From SXOA01 sp046593355 (GTDB taxonomy: Bacteria > Planctomycetota > Planctomycetia > Pirellulales > Pirellulaceae), in NCBI GenBank assembly GCA_046593355.1, contig JBKJNY010000207.1, positions 1-19,822 on the forward strand: a DNA stretch of 19,822 nucleotides, given 5' to 3'. The position numbers and the translations under genes were made by a program. This document shows, piece after piece, positions 7,035 to 14,386 of the stretch (position 1 is its first letter; each line of letters begins with the position of its first letter). The notes below the pieces were generated by a model that saw nothing but the letters and a program-made list of their open reading frames with translations, had not been told where the DNA came from and did no database searches.

Positions 7035-7850
7035 CTACTCGGCTGCCGCTACGGCCAGTTCTTCCGAGATGGCGGCGATCTGGTCGGGGCCGATGGAAGT
7101 GAGCTCTTCCGCGAAGCCGACGAGCAGGGCCAGATCGCAGAGGCGGTTGATCCGCCGCGGAATGCCGAGCGTCTCCTGATGGATGGCTTCCAGAGCCCCA
7201 TCGGTGAAGATGGATCGCTTCGCCCCTGCCGCGGTCAGGCGATGCTGGATGTATCCCATCGTCTCTTCCGGCTTGAACCGTCGCAGCAGGCACTTCACCG
7301 CCAGCCGTTCTTCCAAATCGGGCCGGCGTTCGATGGCCAGAAGCAGCGAAGTTTGCCCCGTCAGCAGGAACGACGCCAGCGGCCGGGCATCCTGTTCCAA
7401 GTTAAGCAGCAGCCGCACGGTTTCCAGGGCCTGGGAGTCGTCCAGCAGGTGGGCCTCGTCGATGACGATAACGGCGTGCTTCCCCGCCTTGGCATTCTCC
7501 CGCAGCCGCGTTTCAATCCGCCGCAGGCTTTGTTCGATGGTCAGCGTCGGCCCGCCGCCGGCGCCGAGCTGGTCCGCCAGGTACGCCAGCAATTGGCCGG
7601 CCGGCATTTGCGGAAAGACCAGATGCACCTTGGGCGACAAGCTCTCGCCAAGCTGCCGCGTGAGCGTTTGAGCCAGCAGAGTTTTGCCCAACCCCGCGGC
7701 ACCTGTCAGCAACGCGGCGCCGCGGCGATTCTCCAGCGCGTAGCGGAGCTTGAGGAGCGCCCCTTGCTGGGACTCGCCCGGATAATAGAACCGTGCGTCG
7801 GCCGAGTGGTCGAACGGGCGGGCCGCGAGTTGCCAGTGGGATTCGTACAT
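7035..7850 (-). CDS. ExeA/MshM-type AAA ATPase
   Basis: 271 residues. It opens with MYESHWQLAARPFDHSADARFYYPG, the usual start of the ExeA/GspA-like ATPase family. Walker A is TGAAGLGKT at 49-57, Walker B with the DEAH form is VIVIDEAH at 127-134, and a sensor-like LLTGQ and a basic FKPEET helix region follow. The C-terminal part (LGIPRRINRLCDLALL) is the winged lid typical of the family. Members work in type II secretion, pilus assembly and, in one subfamily, at exopolysaccharide loci linked to exosortase (XrtA-associated ATPase). Cytosolic. Its neighbours, a CpsD-like ATPase before it (68 bases) and a glycosyltransferase after it (3 bases), favour the polysaccharide setting. It lacks the C-terminal peptidoglycan-binding domain of true ExeA. 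Confidence 0.87.
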   Translation of the reverse strand: MYESHWQLAARPFDHSADARFYYPGESQQGALLKLRYALENRRGAALLTGAAGLGKTLLAQTLTRQLGESLSPKVHLVFPQMPAGQLLAYLADQLGAGGGPTLTIEQSLRRIETRLRENAKAGKHAVIVIDEAHLLDDSQALETVRLLLNLEQDARPLASFLLTGQTSLLLAIERRPDLEERLAVKCLLRRFKPEETMGYIQHRLTAAGAKRSIFTDGALEAIHQETLGIPRRINRLCDLALLVGFAEELTSIGPDQIAAISEELAVAAAE

Positions 7851-7859
7851 GGGCGAGCG

Positions 7860-7875
7860 GGGGGCGTCAGCCCCC
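7860..7875. repeat. Short palindromic repeat (GGGGGC/GCCCCC)
   Basis: A 6-bp all-GC stem with the loop GTCA, in the 68-base gap between the CpsD-like gene and the ExeA-type ATPase gene, ending about ten bases before the latter's start. No T-run follows on the minus strand, so it is more likely a small repeat or a message-stability hairpin than a terminator. Confidence 0.5.
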
Positions 7876-7918
7876 TGATATTAGTGCCGACAGTTCACAC
7901 AAGCTTCAAGCCGATGTC

Positions 7919-9610
7919 CTATGCTACAAGCTTTTCTTGGGGGACGAAGTTCTCCGCGATGCCCACCGCCTCGATGCCGCTGAGGCTCAGCCGCTCGCCG
8001 ATGGACTGGCTTTCCGCGGAAGTGCTGTAACGGAGATCCCGCACCACAATCGCCGCATCCGCCGGCGGGGGTTCGTCTGCGGGAAACAGCGAATCGCTCC
8101 CCGCCGAGGTCGGACCCAAATCCAGCACGAGCAGGTCGAAGCTATTCGCTGCCTCCCGAAGCGTCTGCGTCAGCCGCGGGTCCGCCAGCGACAGCGGTGT
8201 GGCTGCGGTGGAGACATCCAGCGGCAGGACGGTGAGATTATCTTCGATGGACTTGATGGCGGCTTCCGCAAGGGAAGTCTTTCCCAGAGCGGCCTCGTGC
8301 CAACTGGCGGCGATCTCCAGGCCGAGAGCGGCCGCGAGCTGCGGGCGGGCGAAGTCGGCATCGACCAGGGCTACCTTCAAGCCTGCCTGGGCGGCACTCC
8401 GCGCGAGACATAAAGCCAGCGTCGTCCGCCCTTCGCCCCGCCGGCTGCCGGTGATGGCGAGCGACTTGAGGCCGTCCCGAACCGCGGAGGCGATCTTGCT
8501 GCCGGCTTGCGCGAAATAGGACTGTTCATCATGGAGCAGCTTCTCGCAGAGGGCCGGCCAAAGGAAACGATCCACTTCCCACGCGGGGATGAGCGGCTGG
8601 AAATGATGCGGAGCAGGAGTGATTGGCTTTGCGGGAGCAGCTTCCACTCTCGGAGGATGAATTGCAGCTCCGACAAGTTCAGCCGCCTCTTCTTCCGAGA
8701 CCGCCAAGGGTCGGTCTTGAAGCTTCGACTCTGGTGTGTTGACCGGCAGTTCTTCGGCCGCCGGCTTGAGGAGGTCTTCGAGCGTCGGCTGGGGCGGCTG
8801 ATGGGGCGCGGGGACAGGCGCGTGAGCGGCGTCGAGGCGGTAGGTCTTGGCGGTCGACGCCTCGGGAGCGCCGGTTTCAATGGCCGGCTCAGGAACGAAC
8901 ACAGTCACCGGAGCCGGGGGCTGCGGCATCGTTTCCAGGTCGAGGGCGATCAGGGAGCTCGCTTGCGCGGCCGCCAGGTCTTCCTCCCTCGGCCAGACCG
9001 CAAGTGCCGAATTCGCAACCACGGGAGAGTCGCCCAGCAGCTCGTCCCAAGATTCGCAGACCTCCATCGCATTGGCCAGAGGCAGGAGGGGAACGGGAAC
9101 TTCCACCGGCGGAGCCTCTACTTCCACCACGGGCGGCGCATTCACCACCACGACCTCGGGCGGCTCGTCAATTTCAATGGCGGCAACTGGCGGCAAGGGA
9201 GGCGGTGTTGGAATCTGCGCCTTCATGCGCCGAGCCGGTTGCGGCGCGGGCGCGGCGGGTTGAACGACCGGCTGTGGCATTCGCTTTGCCGGCAGTGCCG
9301 CGGTCTCTTCGCTTTCGATCTGAGCCAGCCGATACCGTAGCGGCAGCCGGCGAGAAGCGCGCATGCCAAAATGGGGTGGCGGCACAGGCGCGGCCTCGGC
9401 GGCTCGCGGCATCTCAATCCGGTACAACGTGCCGGCGGCGTAGATGTTTTCAATCTGCGTGCTCGCCATGTGCTTCAGCGGGGCACGGGGGGTCCGCTCC
9501 GCCACGGTGGGCGCACGCGCGGCCTCGGAACTGCCGCCACTCGGGGCCGCATTCTTCGCTACCGGCTCTTTGGCGTATGCCTTAATAAAGGCCTGATCCA
9601 GTGCGCTCAT
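7919..9610 (-). CDS. CpsD/BY-kinase-like P-loop ATPase with long Pro/Ala-rich N-terminus
   Basis: 563 residues from the ATG at 9610 (MSALDQAF). I prefer this start to the open frame that reaches 9784, because the extra 58 residues are Arg/Ser/Pro-rich shadow of the upstream gene. Residues 1-370 are rich in Pro, Ala, Glu and Val. The C-terminal 190 residues are a BY-kinase/MinD-type fold: Walker A is GSRRGEGRTT near 388-397, Walker A' is VALVDADFARP near 413-423, and Walker B is LLVLDLGP. The invariant Walker A lysine (GEGKT/S) is arginine here, and the tyrosine cluster at the C-terminus of true BY-kinases is missing. In polysaccharide loci such proteins regulate chain length or export together with a membrane adaptor. 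The start overlaps the end of the upstream membrane-protein gene by 29 bases, which indicates one operon. It may be a regulator rather than a kinase. Confidence 0.78.
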   Translation of the reverse strand: MSALDQAFIKAYAKEPVAKNAAPSGGSSEAARAPTVAERTPRAPLKHMASTQIENIYAAGTLYRIEMPRAAEAAPVPPPHFGMRASRRLPLRYRLAQIESEETAALPAKRMPQPVVQPAAPAPQPARRMKAQIPTPPPLPPVAAIEIDEPPEVVVVNAPPVVEVEAPPVEVPVPLLPLANAMEVCESWDELLGDSPVVANSALAVWPREEDLAAAQASSLIALDLETMPQPPAPVTVFVPEPAIETGAPEASTAKTYRLDAAHAPVPAPHQPPQPTLEDLLKPAAEELPVNTPESKLQDRPLAVSEEEAAELVGAAIHPPRVEAAPAKPITPAPHHFQPLIPAWEVDRFLWPALCEKLLHDEQSYFAQAGSKIASAVRDGLKSLAITGSRRGEGRTTLALCLARSAAQAGLKVALVDADFARPQLAAALGLEIAASWHEAALGKTSLAEAAIKSIEDNLTVLPLDVSTAATPLSLADPRLTQTLREAANSFDLLVLDLGPTSAGSDSLFPADEPPPADAAIVVRDLRYSTSAESQSIGERLSLSGIEAVGIAENFVPQEKLVA

Positions 9611-10949
9611 ATCGGGGTCCGCTGGTTCGGGATGGGGGGGCGACGTTCTGGGAGTCCGGCTGGTACGAAGCAGGGGTCGTTCGCGGCGAAGTGACCGGCG
9701 GCTGGACCGGTGCTGTCCGGCTTGTCGGCGGCTCGAATTCGCGGAAGCGATTCGGGTTGGTAGTTGGGTAACCGGACGGGCCATTCAATTGCGATCCCTC
9801 GCCATGCGATTGTTCGTTGGAGGGTTCTATCTGGCGACCGGGCGGACCATAAATGCTCGGGGCTTCCTCGACCGGCGACTCGCCCCCGGGAGCTTCCTCC
9901 CGGACGTCCGCGTTGGGCTCGTTCAACTTTGACTCCGCTTGCGGTTTCGCGCGTGGTCCTTCCGGTTTCGAGGCGATCCGCGTCTCTCCCGCTTCTTTCC
10001 AGGGGAAGAGTGATTTGGAATCGGCAACTTCCGTTGGCTGTGTCGGTTCCTTGATCGTGTTGCCCCCCTGCGGAGCGTGCAGCTCGGCATGAGCTTCCGC
10101 GGCGGGGTTTCCTACCGCGGGGCTGGATTCATCCAGGAGCGAAGGCGAATGATTGTGAAGGGCAACGGGAACGGATTCCTTGGCCGCATGTGCGTCGGTG
10201 ATTTTGGCTTCGTTCTCGCTCGGCACCTTGGCCTCTGTCTCGGCGCTGGTGCTTTGGGCAGCATCAGGGTTGGCCGGCGAGGGCTCATCGCCGTTCTGGG
10301 CCAGATAGATCGTCGCGATCAGGGCGAACACAAAGACGACCGCGATGTACTTGCCGTGCGTCCGCATCCAGTCGCTGCGCGCGGGAGTCGGTTGGCGGTT
10401 CTTGGTCCGCTGCTCCGCTCGGTCGCGCGGAGAAGGCGCGGTCGCTGCCGCGGGGGGAGTAACGTCCGTCACGCTCATTTCGCGCTCGGCGGTCGGGGCC
10501 GCGGCGATCTCGGCCGACGGCTTATCCGCCTTTGTAGCTGGAGCGTCCGCTTGCGGTTCAACGTCCACCGAGGCAACGGTCTTGGCTGCTTCCATGACCG
10601 CCTGCGGAATATCCAGCTCCGGCTGCGGCTGCGGCTGGGCAATCGGAATTTCCAAAACCGGCATTTCAGGCGCTGGCGCCGCAATCGTGGGAATTTCTTC
10701 CCTCAGCGTCTCAACCTCGTGCGGCACTTTCGCCAGAGCCAACTCCACAATCGGCGCAGGGGGAGCAGCAATGACCGGCTCGGCAATCGGCACCACAGCT
10801 TGCGGCGGGCTCGGCGGCGCTGGCTTGACGTGAGGCACGCTCATGTCAGCCAACTGGAACAGGACCGGCATTTCCAGCGGCGGCCGGCCCGGCTTGCGAA
10901 AGGCGTCCCGCGCGGTGCGGCGGGGATCCGTTTGCAAAGTGGTCGTCAT
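9582..10949 (-). CDS. Single-pass membrane protein with Pro/Ala-rich arms, polysaccharide-locus hypothetical
   Basis: 455 residues from the ATG at 10949, chosen because AAGGA lies six bases before it; the open frame continues upstream to 11051 but without support. The only ordered feature I see is one membrane segment at about 200-218 (KYIAVVFVFALIATIYLAQ). The N-terminal 190 residues are Pro/Ala/Glu-rich and the C-terminal 235 residues are rich in Ser, Pro, Asn and Glu, ending in a Tyr (GSGLY). The topology is probably cytosolic N-terminus and periplasmic tail. It is the first gene of the four-gene minus-strand set and overlaps the CpsD-like gene, so it may be the membrane partner of that ATPase, as Wzc/CapA-type adaptors are, but I see no Wzz motif. 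Not assigned to a family. Confidence 0.7.
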   Translation of the reverse strand: MTTTLQTDPRRTARDAFRKPGRPPLEMPVLFQLADMSVPHVKPAPPSPPQAVVPIAEPVIAAPPAPIVELALAKVPHEVETLREEIPTIAAPAPEMPVLEIPIAQPQPQPELDIPQAVMEAAKTVASVDVEPQADAPATKADKPSAEIAAAPTAEREMSVTDVTPPAAATAPSPRDRAEQRTKNRQPTPARSDWMRTHGKYIAVVFVFALIATIYLAQNGDEPSPANPDAAQSTSAETEAKVPSENEAKITDAHAAKESVPVALHNHSPSLLDESSPAVGNPAAEAHAELHAPQGGNTIKEPTQPTEVADSKSLFPWKEAGETRIASKPEGPRAKPQAESKLNEPNADVREEAPGGESPVEEAPSIYGPPGRQIEPSNEQSHGEGSQLNGPSGYPTTNPNRFREFEPPTSRTAPVQPPVTSPRTTPASYQPDSQNVAPPSRTSGPRYERTGSGLY

Positions 10950-10968
10950 GCGGGGTCCTTCCCGTAAT

Positions 10969-10992
10969 GTGGGGTAGGCTTCCAGCCTGCCC
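10969..10992 (+). repeat. 24-bp palindromic repeat, copy 2
   Basis: Exact inverted copy of 3592-3615. It begins 20 bases upstream of the start codon of the membrane-protein gene at 10949, so on the minus strand it would form a hairpin in that gene's leader. Confidence 0.85.
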
Positions 10993-11078
10993 ATTTCTCT
11001 CCAACCCTCGCACGGTGCGCCAACACCATCAGCGCAGCGTGCGCGGCCCATGCCGCCCCTCTGTTATCGGTTCCGTCT

Positions 11079-11094
11079 GTATCAATCTTGATAC
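11079..11094. promoter_or_regulatory. Candidate operator: 16-bp palindrome
   Basis: GTATCAA-TC-TTGATAC is a perfect 7-bp inverted repeat with a two-base spacer, AT-rich in a GC-rich background. It lies 130 bases upstream of the start at 10949. A palindrome of this size and spacing is what a dimeric helix-turn-helix regulator would bind. No regulator gene is next to it. Confidence 0.35.
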
Positions 11095-11251
11095 TTGCGC
11101 AGACTTTACCGCCTACGGAAGAAATTCCCCAGAGGGAAAGCTGGCGGGACGACCGCCGCCGCTAGCACGTATTGGATGCCGTAGGGTTTTGGGCAGAATG
11201 GCCGTTGGCTCAAAGTTAGTCGTTGGGGTTTCTTGTGCCAGACGCTCTCGC

Positions 11252-11279
11252 AAAAAAGCTCACAGGCGAGCCGCCTGTG
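11252..11279 (-). terminator. Rho-independent terminator of the ligase gene
   Basis: On the minus strand, a perfect 8-bp stem (CACAGGCG/CGCCTGTG, 11261-11279, three-base loop) is followed three bases later by six T (11252-11257 as A on the plus strand). It begins two bases after the stop codon of the ligase gene. The hairpin looks like one of the short palindromic repeats of this genome, here followed by a T-run. Confidence 0.8.
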
Positions 11280-11280
11280 G

Positions 11281-12573
11281 CTACGTAGTACCTTTCCTCC
11301 CATCAATAAACCGCTTCCCCTTCCCCTCAAACCGCGGCAGCGTGCCGGCGGGAACGCATTGGACGTCCACCTTCAGGCCCAGGCGGAGGTGCAGGTCGCG
11401 GGCGACTCGGGACGGGTCGGAGAGCCGATCTTCGATTTGGACTTGCAGGGCGTCCATCTCGCCGTGGCGGACGACCGTGGCCCGGTATTCGATGACCTCG
11501 GGAAAGGCCCGCACGATCTGGTCGATGGAACTGGGGAAAATATTGACGCCGCGGACTACCAGCATGTCGTCCGCCCGGCCGAGCACCCCCCCCTCCAGCA
11601 GCACAAACCGGCAGTCGTCATTTTGAGACGATTTCCAGGAGGGGCGCACGAGGTCGCCGGTGCGGTAACGAAGGACCGGGCTGCCTGCGCGGCCCAAGCT
11701 GGTGAGCACGAGCTCGGAGAGTTCTCCTTCTTCAGCCGGCCCACCCGTGGCGAGCGACAAAAACTCCGGCAGGAATTCCGCTTCATTGATGAACAGGCCG
11801 CGACCCTCGCGGTCGGCAAAGCCCCAAGGGCCGACTTCGGATGCCCCCGCATGGTCGATGACCCGGGCGTTCCAAACCGCCCCAATCCGTTTTTGCACAT
11901 CCGGCAGCGAGCCCCCCGGTTCCCCGGAAACGATGATTCGTCGCACCTGCAATGCGGACGGGTCGATTTGATTGTCGGCAGCGACTTCCGCCATCCGCAT
12001 GGTGTAGCTGGGAGTGCAGAAAAAGACGGTCGCTCGGGTGGTGCGAATCAGTTCCAGCCGGGCCAGAGTCTTCATCCCGCCGGAGGGAATCGCCAGGCAA
12101 CCGCGGGCGAGACAGGCCTCGAAGGCGCTCCAGAACCCGATGAACGGGCCAAAGGAAAACGGAAACAGTACGCGGTCCTGGGGCGTGATTTCCGCGGCAT
12201 CCAGGACGTACTGCCACGTGGAAAGCCACCACTCCCAATCTTCGGCCGTGTCCAGCACGGGCATCGGGCGGCCCTGCGTTCCGCTGGTCTGATGGAAGCG
12301 GACATACCGCTCCACCGGCCAAGTCAAGTTCGCGGCAAACTCGCCCCCCAGCGGCGAACCCTTGAGTTCCTCCTTGAACGTATACGGCAGCCGGCAGAGG
12401 TCTTCCCAGGATCTCAGCGGCAGGTTTGCCGCCGCCAATTTTTCGGCATAGAAACGATTGTGCGGCAGAATCTTCGCCAGCAACTCGTTGAGCTTAACGA
12501 GCTGTCTGCCGCGCAGCTCTTCACTTGGCAACTGGCGGATGCTCTGACGCTGCTCGTAAGTGGATGGCTCCAT
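11281..12573 (-). CDS. Phenylacetate-CoA ligase family (PaaK-like) adenylate-forming enzyme
   Basis: 430 residues, the normal length for PaaK-type ligases. Motifs of the adenylate-forming superfamily are in order: the phosphate-binding loop QTSGTQGRPM near 114-123, the HAGASEVG motif (place of YGxTE) near 261, YRTGDL near 321, GRADDMLVVRGVNIFPSSI near 348, and a C-terminal FEGKGKR lysine that serves the first half-reaction. The enzyme should activate a carboxylic acid with ATP and join it to CoA or another thiol, in the cytosol. The substrate need not be phenylacetate: no paa catabolic genes are nearby, and family members also act in polysaccharide and secondary-metabolite loci. The ATG start has no strong ribosome-binding site. 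It ends at a clear terminator, which separates it from the polysaccharide-type set. Confidence 0.88.
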   Translation of the reverse strand: MEPSTYEQRQSIRQLPSEELRGRQLVKLNELLAKILPHNRFYAEKLAAANLPLRSWEDLCRLPYTFKEELKGSPLGGEFAANLTWPVERYVRFHQTSGTQGRPMPVLDTAEDWEWWLSTWQYVLDAAEITPQDRVLFPFSFGPFIGFWSAFEACLARGCLAIPSGGMKTLARLELIRTTRATVFFCTPSYTMRMAEVAADNQIDPSALQVRRIIVSGEPGGSLPDVQKRIGAVWNARVIDHAGASEVGPWGFADREGRGLFINEAEFLPEFLSLATGGPAEEGELSELVLTSLGRAGSPVLRYRTGDLVRPSWKSSQNDDCRFVLLEGGVLGRADDMLVVRGVNIFPSSIDQIVRAFPEVIEYRATVVRHGEMDALQVQIEDRLSDPSRVARDLHLRLGLKVDVQCVPAGTLPRFEGKGKRFIDGRKGTT

Positions 12574-12664
12574 ACAACCATCATACGCAACCCGTAGGAG
12601 GCTGGGAGTCGGAGAGGCCCAGAAGAGAGCATCACGCAGAGGCGCGGTGGCCGCAGAATGGGAA

Positions 12665-13036
12665 TCATTGGCTTGGACGGGACTCCCATACTATCTCGCA
12701 TGGCGGTTCATTGATCGACCATCGCAGCCAGGGAAGCCAGACGGCGAACCGAAAAGCCTTGCTCGTCTCATGATGCTGTTTGGCAATTCTGGTGAGTCGC
12801 AATTGTTCTTCGGTCTTTACAAGAATCGTACCAGGTCGGGGCACGAGACCGCGGCGCTTAAAATGGTTGGCTTCTCGATCTAGACAGAATGCTTCTTCCC
12901 ACCAATGAGCCTCCGCCCGTGCCAGACAATAATGCCGATGCCGCCACCAGCCCAGCGACAGCGCCGCAAACGTCACGACGATGAGCAGCGTCCGCAGTTT
13001 GAACTGCAACCAGCGGCGTTTGTGCCTGGCGTCCAT
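12665..13036 (-). CDS. Small planctomycete membrane protein (RRWLQFKLRTLL-type)
   Basis: 123 residues. It opens with a basic segment and then one hydrophobic helix (MDARHKRRWLQFKLRTLLIV, helix about 16-31), the pattern of a large group of short planctomycete proteins that begin RRWFQFSLRTLL. The remainder is charged and Trp-rich (HWWEEAF, WLPWLRW) and would be outside or in the cytosol depending on topology. Function unknown. It lies 37 bases downstream of the beta-propeller gene on the same strand, so they may be co-transcribed. There is only a weak AGG-type ribosome site well upstream of the start. Confidence 0.65.
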   Translation of the reverse strand: MDARHKRRWLQFKLRTLLIVVTFAALSLGWWRHRHYCLARAEAHWWEEAFCLDREANHFKRRGLVPRPGTILVKTEEQLRLTRIAKQHHETSKAFRFAVWLPWLRWSINEPPCEIVWESRPSQ

Positions 13037-13073
13037 TCTGAAATCTTACCTCGCGGGCGGGAAATGTGCGTTT

Positions 13074-14333
13074 TCACTTCCCCCCAATGCAATACAACCG
13101 CTTGTCCGTCCGCAGATAGATCTTCCCGTCCGCCACGGCCGGGCTGGCGTTGGTGCGGCTGGTGTCGTCGTCGAAGACGTTATGGCTGAGCTGTTCGAAT
13201 TTGGGGCCGGCGGCGAGGACGAAGGTGCCGGCGTTCTGGGAGACGATGTAAATCTTGCCGTCGGCCAGAATGGGGGAGGACCAGATGAGGCCGGAGCCGG
13301 GCTTGAAGCGCTCCTGATAGACTTTCTCGCCGGTGGCGGCGTTCTGGCATTGCATGGTGCCGCCGCCGTCCTCGGCCCAGTAGAGGTTGCCACCATCGTA
13401 GAGCGGTGAGCCGACGTTGGAGCCCTTGGCTTCCCGCCAGAGGACGTGGGTCTTGGACACGTCGCCGCGGCCGCCGGCCCGCACGGCCAGCGAGGTGTGG
13501 CCGCCGCCGATGGCGTAGACCACGTCCTCATGCGTCACCACGCTGGGGCAAACGTAGCGATGTACCCCTTCCGCCCGCCACAGTTCCTCGCCGCTATCGG
13601 GCCGCAGGCCGACAACCCAGTCCTGAATGCTGACGACTAGCTCCGGGCCTGCCTTCGTATTGGCGATCTGCGGTGTGTTCCAGGACGAGCCGATCCCCTT
13701 CGCCTTCCAGACTTCTTTGCCGGTCTTCTTGTCGAGGGCGACCAGCGAACCGCTTTCCACGCTGGCGTTCACAATGAGCAGATTTCCCAGCACCACCGGC
13801 GAAGTTCCCGAGCCCCAGCCGCTCGTTCCTTCGCCGACGCTGACGTGCCATTGCTCGTTGCCATCGAGGTCAAAGCAATAAACCCCCGATTTGCCGAAGA
13901 AGACGTACAGCCGCTCGCCGTCGCTGGCGGGGGTGTTGCCGGCGTATCCTTGATAGGCCCCTTCGCCGGAATAGTTGTGCTCGGGGAGCTTGGGCTCGAA
14001 GGTCTTGTCCCACAGCTTCTCGCCGTTCTTGCGGTTGTAGCAGAGGAGGTGCCGGCGGAGGTCTTTCTGGTCCCCTTCGTTGGCCTTGAGGCCGTAGCCG
14101 GAGTAGCAGGTAACGAAGACTTTCTCGCCGACCGTAATCGGGCTCGATGCGCCGGGGCCGGGGAGGTCCACCTTCCACGCAATATTCTCCGTGCTCGACC
14201 ACTTCAGCGGCAGTCCATTTTCTTCGCTGATACCTTGCCCGGTGGGGCCGCGAAATCCGGACCAGTCGGCGGCGGAGAGAAGTGCGGCGGGAAGGAGAAG
14301 CGCGGCGAGGAAAGGGAAGAGTCGGCAGGTCAT
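13074..14333 (-). CDS. Exported PQQ-type beta-propeller (BamB-like repeat) protein
   Basis: 419 residues with a signal peptide (hydrophobic 5-19, likely cut after LLSAA). The mature start DWSGFRGPTGQGISEENGLPLKW is the hallmark of a very common planctomycete family of outer-surface PQQ-like propellers. Blade motifs of the type AxDGxxLYVFF, LVALDKKTGKEVWKA and SPAVADGKIYL repeat through the protein (for example near 128, 188 and 398). The fold is a scaffold; no catalytic residues or PQQ-dehydrogenase motif were identified, and enzyme activity is not implied. Likely periplasmic. The ATG has no visible ribosome-binding site (CTCCTCCC precedes it). Neighbours, a small membrane protein after it and a diguanylate cyclase before it, do not define its role. 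Confidence 0.85.
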   Translation of the reverse strand: MTCRLFPFLAALLLPAALLSAADWSGFRGPTGQGISEENGLPLKWSSTENIAWKVDLPGPGASSPITVGEKVFVTCYSGYGLKANEGDQKDLRRHLLCYNRKNGEKLWDKTFEPKLPEHNYSGEGAYQGYAGNTPASDGERLYVFFGKSGVYCFDLDGNEQWHVSVGEGTSGWGSGTSPVVLGNLLIVNASVESGSLVALDKKTGKEVWKAKGIGSSWNTPQIANTKAGPELVVSIQDWVVGLRPDSGEELWRAEGVHRYVCPSVVTHEDVVYAIGGGHTSLAVRAGGRGDVSKTHVLWREAKGSNVGSPLYDGGNLYWAEDGGGTMQCQNAATGEKVYQERFKPGSGLIWSSPILADGKIYIVSQNAGTFVLAAGPKFEQLSHNVFDDDTSRTNASPAVADGKIYLRTDKRLYCIGGK

Positions 14334-14386
14334 GGGAGGAGATCCTGGTGGGAGTGGCAGCTAGAAAGAATATCCTACCCGGAATC

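Larger units (their letters stand above)
10950..11251. other. Leader and control region of the minus-strand four-gene set
   Basis: About 300 bases without a gene, between the terminator of the ligase gene and the first start of the polysaccharide-type set. It holds the ribosome-binding AAGGA at 10956-10960, the 24-bp repeat at 10969-10992 and a 16-bp palindrome at 11079-11094. The promoter of the set should be here because a terminator closes the region upstream, but I could not find a convincing -35/-10 pair on the minus strand. Confidence 0.45.

Noticed and set aside
9611..9784. N-terminal extension of the CpsD-like gene up to 9784
   Set aside because: The added residues are Arg/Ser/Pro-rich and lie fully within the upstream gene in another frame; the ATG at 9610 gives the usual small overlap.
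10077..10967. 296-codon Arg/Gly-rich open frame on the plus strand
   Set aside because: Arg, Gly and Leu-rich composition typical of the antisense of a Pro/Ala-rich gene; the minus-strand frame has a ribosome site, a membrane helix and operon context.
11233..12597. 454-codon open frame on the plus strand
   Set aside because: Shadow of the PaaK-like ligase, which has all family motifs on the other strand; the terminator at 11252-11279 also fits only the minus-strand gene.
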